From assembly GCA_000431815.1 (NCBI GenBank), contig FR889235.1, forward strand, positions 1-9,701: DNA of 9,701 bases, written 5' to 3'. This DNA comes from Butyrivibrio sp. CAG:318. Its GTDB lineage: Bacteria > Bacillota > Clostridia > Lachnospirales > Lachnospiraceae. The notes beneath the pieces were generated by a model. It did not search any database, was not told the DNA's origin, and worked only from the letters and a program-made list of their open reading frames with translations. Positions 5,111 to 9,701 of this stretch are shown here, in pieces (position 1 is the first letter of the stretch; the number at the start of each line of letters is the position of its first letter). The translations under genes and the position numbers were made by a program.

Positions 5111-8100
5111 TTATATTATGACAGCACGGTTAAGATGTACGGAATATATATAACATCCTCCACATTCCATTCCGGTTATTTTTGAAAGTGCCTCGCTGTA
5201 CAGCGAAAGCTGCCTGCCATAACGCTCTGTCAGAACAACATCCGATGATACACGGTCAGTCTTATAATCCACTATATACACTTTATCGTCTTCAAAGAAA
5301 AATGCATCAATTATACCCTGAATAAGGACCTTCTCGTCTTCAGGATATGATGGGTCGATCTCAGATGAACTGACTTCCATTGTAAACGGCTGTTCTCGAT
5401 ATAATTTATTATCATCATAAGCCTTTTTCATACGTTTTCCCAGATCTGTTTCAAGGAAATCCGTATATTTGCGCAGATTAACAAGTCCTGCGTATTCCAT
5501 GCTTATTCGTCCTTCATCAATCCATCCGTCGAGCTGTCTGCGTATGGCATCAATATCCTGCGCATGGTCATAATCAAGCAGTTCAAATACCTTATGATAA
5601 GCATTTCCTCTTGATATTCCGTCGTTCTCCGTCTTCTCTATAAATTCGGGAACAGGTTTGATTTTCTCCGGCGGCGTAATCTGTGCTTCAAGAAGCTCAC
5701 TTTCCTCCATCGCCTTATGCTTAAGTTCCGAAACGGAATATTTGGCTCTGAGCGAATATACATTATTATGCGGATACACATAATCAAGTGCTTTGCACAT
5801 CATTTCGTAATCCTTGCCATCATTTTCTATATCCGATAATCCTGTAATCATCCTTTTAATCTCAACAGAACGGTCTATTAACGGAGCTACCGCCGTATGC
5901 GACAATTCATCCCGGTCTATCACATGTACATCAAATTTTCCTATGCTTCCGGAATTAATTGCCAGCGGCATAATGATATCAAGATAACTTCTGTTCTCCA
6001 TTATGTAATTAATTCCCATTCTTCCGGAGGATGAGCAGCGTTTCCACACTTCCATCCTCTTATCACAGGATGTCACACCAAGAACGATGAGTTTGTCTAC
6101 GGCTCTTGTCATCGCAACATAAAGTATCCTCAGTTCCTCTCCGATATCATCCGCTTTCATTCTGCGTGAAAGCATGCGTCTGTATGCAGTGTCATACTTG
6201 ATACGGTATTTCAGATCAACATCCGAAATTCCTATTCCAAATTCACTATCATATATAATATCATTTTTAGTGTCATCCAGATTATATTCCTTGGCGCTGT
6301 TGCCGAGAATGACCACCGGAAATTCCAGTCCCTTGCTCTTATGAATGCTCATTATCCTCACTACATCGTCCTCTTCGGACTCTGACTGGGCTTCCCCGTA
6401 ATCCACCTCGTATTTGCGTAGTTTCTCTATATATCTTAAGAAATTAAACAGTCCTGAATAGCTTGTTTTTTCAAATTCCCTGGCCTTCTGCACAAGCATT
6501 TCCAGATTAGCCTTACGGAGTTTTCCTCCCGTCATTGTGCCGGCATATTCATAATACCCGCTGTTATATATAATATCTGATATCAATTCGTTTATAGTGG
6601 CCACACGGCTTATTTTTCTGTAATGCTCTATAAAATCAAGCAGATTCCTGCACCTGGCAGCCGTATCGTCTTCACGTCCGGCATACTCGATTACACAGTC
6701 ATACAGCTGCGTCCTGCGCTTTCTGCCTTTTATGACGGCAAGCTCTTCTGTTGTAAATGCGGCAAAAAAAGAACGCATCACTCCCGCAAGCGGTATTTCC
6801 TGTCTCGGATTGTCTATTACACGCAGCAGATCAAGTACTTTACTTACTTCATATGAGTCAAAATATCCCGTTGTCTTGGAATACACGCACGGAATGTTAT
6901 GTGCGTTAAGAGCTGCAGCATATCCCGGTGCATCTTTCTTATCGCTTCTTAACAGAATTACAATATCCCGGTAACGAAGATTACTGTTTTCCGACATCAG
7001 ACGCTTTACCACATTTACTGCCATATTGTAATATATGTCAGACGTCTCTACACCTTCAAATCCATCTTTATCCGCAATATATATATCAGTCGTATCATCC
7101 GCTTCGCCTTCTGCGTTAAGTCCGTAATTAAGTGCCGCCTCCCTGCTGTATCCGATTCCGCCTATCTCTTCCTTCATTGCCATGTAAAAAACATCATTTA
7201 CTGAGTTTATTACATTCTTACGGCTCCTGAAATTCTTATGAAGTTCCATGCACACATGACTGCCTTCTTTGCCGTAACTGTGGTATTTTTCGATAAAAAG
7301 CCCCGGATTGGCCATCCTGAATTTGTAAATGCTCTGTTTGACATCTCCCACCATAAACATATCCGGATTGCCGAAACGTTCCCTGGATACGGCTTTCAAT
7401 ATAAGTTCCTGGACAAGATTGCTGTCCTGGTATTCATCAATATATATTTCCTTATATTGCGCTGCCAGTTCGTCCGCTATTTCCGTATATTCGTATCCCT
7501 CATCCGTTCGCTTTACCAATATGTCAAGCGCATAGTGTTCTATATCCGGAAAATCCACTATGTTGGAAGCAGCCTTTGCTTTCTGATATGCATCAGTAAA
7601 TTCCGATGTGAGTGATGTTATTGTTCTTACATAATGGCTGCATTGCGCCATATCGCCATATTGTCTGTGAACGTCCGTAAGATAATTATCTTTTAGTGCT
7701 GCTATTCTCTTCTTGATACCATCCCTTATATTCTTAACATATGTCCTTGCATCTTCGGATGTATTCTTGTCTGCGGGAAGTCTTGAATATTTAATATCAA
7801 GGGCTGTCTCCAATTCTTCAAGCGTATTGCCTTCCATCGCTTTTTGGAGGCGTTCTCTCTCCTCCTCAATGACAGGGCTGTATTTATTCGGTCCTCCGGG
7901 CTGACAGCATTCATCAAGTATCTCTCCGTATTCCTGTACACACTCTGCCAGCGATGCTTTGATATAACCAATCGTGTCTTTCACAACCGGGAGATTCTCA
8001 TATTCATCTTCATCCACAAGATAATCCCTGAGGCATTTATTAATCCACTCAGACGGCCACGGATTGCTTTGTGCAAACCGGTGAAGTCCTATTATAATAT

Positions 8101-8611
8101 CATATATTCTGTCTAATTTCTTGCCTCCGGCAAATGCCTCGACAAAATCTTCAAATGCCCCGTCATTATCCGCAAAATGTCTTTCTATAATATCCGACAT
8201 TACATCCGCCCGCATAAGGTTAAGCTCGCCTTCATCCGCGATTCTGAATGACGGATCTATTCCTATTGCATTATAATAATTTCTGACAATATATGAACAG
8301 AAACTGTCTATCGTACATATACGTGCACTGTCCACCAGTGATATCTGCCTGATCAGATATCTGTTGTCAGGATTTGCCGAAAGTTCCTTTTCAAACGCCC
8401 TCGAAAGCCTTGTTTTCATCTCCTCGGCCGCCGCCTTCGTAAATGTAACGACAACAATATCATCTATTCCCGTATGTTCTTTCTCATCAAGCACTTTCCT
8501 GATAATCCGCTCAATCATGACAGCTGTTTTACCTGAACCGGCTGCTGCGCTGACCAGAAGATTTCCGCCTCTGAAATCAATTACTTTCTGTTGTTCTTTC
8601 GTCCACTCCAT
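5111..8611 (-). CDS. addA: ATP-dependent helicase/nuclease subunit A (AddA)
   Basis: With AddB it forms the helicase-nuclease that resects double-strand breaks for RecA loading, the counterpart of RecBCD. The 1166-residue protein has a Q motif (TKEQQKVI), Walker A AAAGSGKT (22-29), motif Ia TFTKAAAEEM, Walker B DEYQD (392-396), motif III MVGDVKQSIYKFR (from 420), motif V SIHKSKGLEFPVV (755-767) and motif VI YVAMTRAVDKL (831-841). The C-terminal RecB-like nuclease keeps His1006 (GNAYHKVFE), Asp1102 (GIIDAFF), and Asp1115 and Lys1117 (VDYKTD), so both activities should be intact. It is slightly shorter than the 1232-residue Bacillus subtilis protein. I start it at 8611 rather than 8644: GGGAGGA lies six bases upstream, the protein then begins MEWTKEQQ, and the ATG overlaps the addB stop as TGATG. 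Translation is probably coupled to addB. Confidence 0.97.
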   Translation of the reverse strand: MEWTKEQQKVIDFRGGNLLVSAAAGSGKTAVMIERIIRKVLDEKEHTGIDDIVVVTFTKAAAEEMKTRLSRAFEKELSANPDNRYLIRQISLVDSARICTIDSFCSYIVRNYYNAIGIDPSFRIADEGELNLMRADVMSDIIERHFADNDGAFEDFVEAFAGGKKLDRIYDIIIGLHRFAQSNPWPSEWINKCLRDYLVDEDEYENLPVVKDTIGYIKASLAECVQEYGEILDECCQPGGPNKYSPVIEEERERLQKAMEGNTLEELETALDIKYSRLPADKNTSEDARTYVKNIRDGIKKRIAALKDNYLTDVHRQYGDMAQCSHYVRTITSLTSEFTDAYQKAKAASNIVDFPDIEHYALDILVKRTDEGYEYTEIADELAAQYKEIYIDEYQDSNLVQELILKAVSRERFGNPDMFMVGDVKQSIYKFRMANPGLFIEKYHSYGKEGSHVCMELHKNFRSRKNVINSVNDVFYMAMKEEIGGIGYSREAALNYGLNAEGEADDTTDIYIADKDGFEGVETSDIYYNMAVNVVKRLMSENSNLRYRDIVILLRSDKKDAPGYAAALNAHNIPCVYSKTTGYFDSYEVSKVLDLLRVIDNPRQEIPLAGVMRSFFAAFTTEELAVIKGRKRRTQLYDCVIEYAGREDDTAARCRNLLDFIEHYRKISRVATINELISDIIYNSGYYEYAGTMTGGKLRKANLEMLVQKAREFEKTSYSGLFNFLRYIEKLRKYEVDYGEAQSESEEDDVVRIMSIHKSKGLEFPVVILGNSAKEYNLDDTKNDIIYDSEFGIGISDVDLKYRIKYDTAYRRMLSRRMKADDIGEELRILYVAMTRAVDKLIVLGVTSCDKRMEVWKRCSSSGRMGINYIMENRSYLDIIMPLAINSGSIGKFDVHVIDRDELSHTAVAPLIDRSVEIKRMITGLSDIENDGKDYEMMCKALDYVYPHNNVYSLRAKYSVSELKHKAMEESELLEAQITPPEKIKPVPEFIEKTENDGISRGNAYHKVFELLDYDHAQDIDAIRRQLDGWIDEGRISMEYAGLVNLRKYTDFLETDLGKRMKKAYDDNKLYREQPFTMEVSSSEIDPSYPEDEKVLIQGIIDAFFFEDDKVYIVDYKTDRVSSDVVLTERYGRQLSLYSEALSKITGMECGGCYIYSVHLNRAVII

Positions 8612-9701
8612 CAGTCTTCCTCCCTGTATCCGAACTGCTGCCACATATCTTCCCTGCCGGAAATTTTCGGAACCTGCCTGGTCTTAGGCATATTGCTTCC
8701 CATATGACATATTCCGCCGTACGGACAGTAATCGCACTCTCCTTCATATGGTTCGGCCTTGACATTGCCTTCCCGAATCTCATGTTCAAGTCCGGCAAGT
8801 TTCCCGGCTGCATAATCGGCAAGACATCTTAACTGCCTGTCGGTAAATACATTTCTGCCGAGCGCAAGCTTTCCGTAACGCTTAGATGCCGGTGTACATA
8901 ATGATTTACCTTCATCCCAGTCATCCATTAAATACACGCTTTCGACACTCACAACTCCGCCCGGCCGCATACTCTCAAGCAGGGCTTTCTCGTATTTTTC
9001 CGCGCTCCGGTCACGTTCGCCGGCAATTATAGGATTATCGATATGGTTATAAAAAGCGCCCGCTGCAATAATCTGTTTATCAGGATATTTACCGGCAGCT
9101 TTCTTAAGCATCGCATCCAGGTATAACATAAGCTGCAGTTTCAGCCCAACATACAATTTATCTGCGGAAAATTCGTTTTTCCCTGACTTATAATCTATAA
9201 CTTTCACATGAATCTTATCATTTTCTTCCGCGATATCCACACGGTCTATTTTACCTTTAATAAGGACATCTCCTTCTTTACGGTAAAAATCCTCCTCAAA
9301 TTCGACCGGCTTAAATATTCCGGACTTAAGCTGCCTTCCCAGTGCCCATACAGTTCTTGCCGTCATATCTATAATTCGCTTTTTGATATAGGCATTGGTG
9401 CTGTTATCGGAAAAGTACGACTGCGAAAAATCAACCGATGCATCCATAACCGCGGTTTCTGCCACCGTGTAAATCTCTTCATCTGCAAGATCCGCGAAAT
9501 CTCTTCCCTCACTCTTAAGCCTTACAGATATAATTTCTATCGCACGATGGAACACTACTCCCATGTCCGCCGCACTGAGTTCATACATCCTGCGCTCCTC
9601 GAGTTCCAGGCCATATCCGGCAAAATGTTCAAATGCACATCCGGCATATTTCTCTATTCTGGATATGCTTCCTGTCTTAAGTTGTGCATAAAGCTCTTCC
9701 G
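8611..9701 (-). CDS. addB: ATP-dependent nuclease subunit B (AddB), C-terminal part
   Basis: The visible 362 codons are the end of AddB. The frame stays open to the window edge, so the ATG at 9588 is internal and not the start. The visible part begins EELYAQLKTGSISRIEKYAG and holds the C-terminal nuclease domain with its iron-sulfur cluster. The first cluster cysteine is in the segment YAGCAFEHF (visible residue 21), and the other three are in CDYCPYGGIC (322, 325, 331). That matches the Cys...Cys-x2-Cys-x5-Cys pattern of B. subtilis AddB. Nuclease residues are His51 (GVVFH), Asp152 (KGKIDRVD), and Asp169 with Lys171 (IDYKSG), followed by a Gln-containing LQLMLYL helix, so the nuclease looks active. 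The helicase-like N-terminal part, about two thirds of the protein, lies outside. Its stop overlaps the addA start by one base. Confidence 0.96.
   Translation of the reverse strand, partial: EELYAQLKTGSISRIEKYAGCAFEHFAGYGLELEERRMYELSAADMGVVFHRAIEIISVRLKSEGRDFADLADEEIYTVAETAVMDASVDFSQSYFSDNSTNAYIKKRIIDMTARTVWALGRQLKSGIFKPVEFEEDFYRKEGDVLIKGKIDRVDIAEENDKIHVKVIDYKSGKNEFSADKLYVGLKLQLMLYLDAMLKKAAGKYPDKQIIAAGAFYNHIDNPIIAGERDRSAEKYEKALLESMRPGGVVSVESVYLMDDWDEGKSLCTPASKRYGKLALGRNVFTDRQLRCLADYAAGKLAGLEHEIREGNVKAEPYEGECDYCPYGGICHMGSNMPKTRQVPKISGREDMWQQFGYREED
8618..8624 (-). promoter_or_regulatory. Ribosome binding site fixing the addA start
   Basis: GGGAGGA on the minus strand, within the last codons of addB, lies six bases before the ATG at 8611-8609. 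It decides between that start and an in-frame ATG eleven codons upstream at 8644, which would overlap addB by 34 bases and adds residues unlike the family N-terminus. Confidence 0.8.

Noticed and set aside
8612..8644. Upstream start of addA at 8644
   Set aside because: The eleven extra residues do not look like the AddA N-terminus, and the ATG at 8611 has GGGAGGA at the right distance and the TGATG junction typical of addBA.
6623..8687. Several plus-strand open frames opposite addA and addB
   Set aside because: All lie antisense to continuous, motif-complete AddA and AddB coding sequence and show no independent support.

Overview
The window looks like a chromosomal segment of a low-to-moderate GC Gram-positive anaerobe of the Clostridia, most likely the Lachnospiraceae. 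The support is heavy use of the isoleucine codon ATA, strong AGGAGG ribosome binding sites, an AddAB (not RecBCD) recombination nuclease, an Agr-type peptide quorum-sensing locus, and a cytoplasmic subtilisin with the architecture of the clostridial Csp germination proteases. The assignment to family level is inference from protein style, not a database match.

Layout. Positions 1-34 hold the first codons of a minus-strand gene that leaves the window. Positions 35-545 are AT-rich intergenic DNA with a promoter-like pair, a small dyad and an imperfect tandem repeat, but no convincing gene. Positions 546-1324 (minus) are agrB-agrD, a peptide-processing membrane protease and its pro-peptide, overlapping by ATGA and followed by a GC-rich hairpin. 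Positions 1325-1452 are a divergent control region with two perfect 17-bp direct repeats at 21-bp spacing (an AgrA/ComE-style LytTR site), a tandem 13-bp repeat and a near-consensus promoter. Positions 1453-3431 (plus) are a LytTR response regulator and a GHKL sensor kinase, also overlapping by ATGA. Positions 3428-9701 (minus) are a tightly packed addB-addA-S8 peptidase cluster, with addB running off the right edge. The two blocks converge with a 4-bp overlap of stop codons, and the terminator for the two-component genes lies inside the 3' end of the peptidase gene.

How the genes work together. The left block has all four parts of an autoinducing-peptide circuit. AgrB would cut and cyclise AgrD into a thiolactone (predicted ring CFSLF), the GHKL kinase would sense it, and the LytTR regulator would bind the direct repeats between the operons to drive agrBD. 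The order differs from the staphylococcal agrBDCA operon: the regulator precedes the kinase, and both are divergent from agrBD. The right block makes the two-subunit helicase-nuclease for double-strand break repair, plus a Csp-like serine protease whose link to AddAB is unknown.

The most interesting points are the self-contained peptide-signalling circuit with its visible binding site, and the Csp-like protease starting two codons after, and in frame with, the addA stop. No tRNA, rRNA, CRISPR array, insertion sequence or phage gene was seen.
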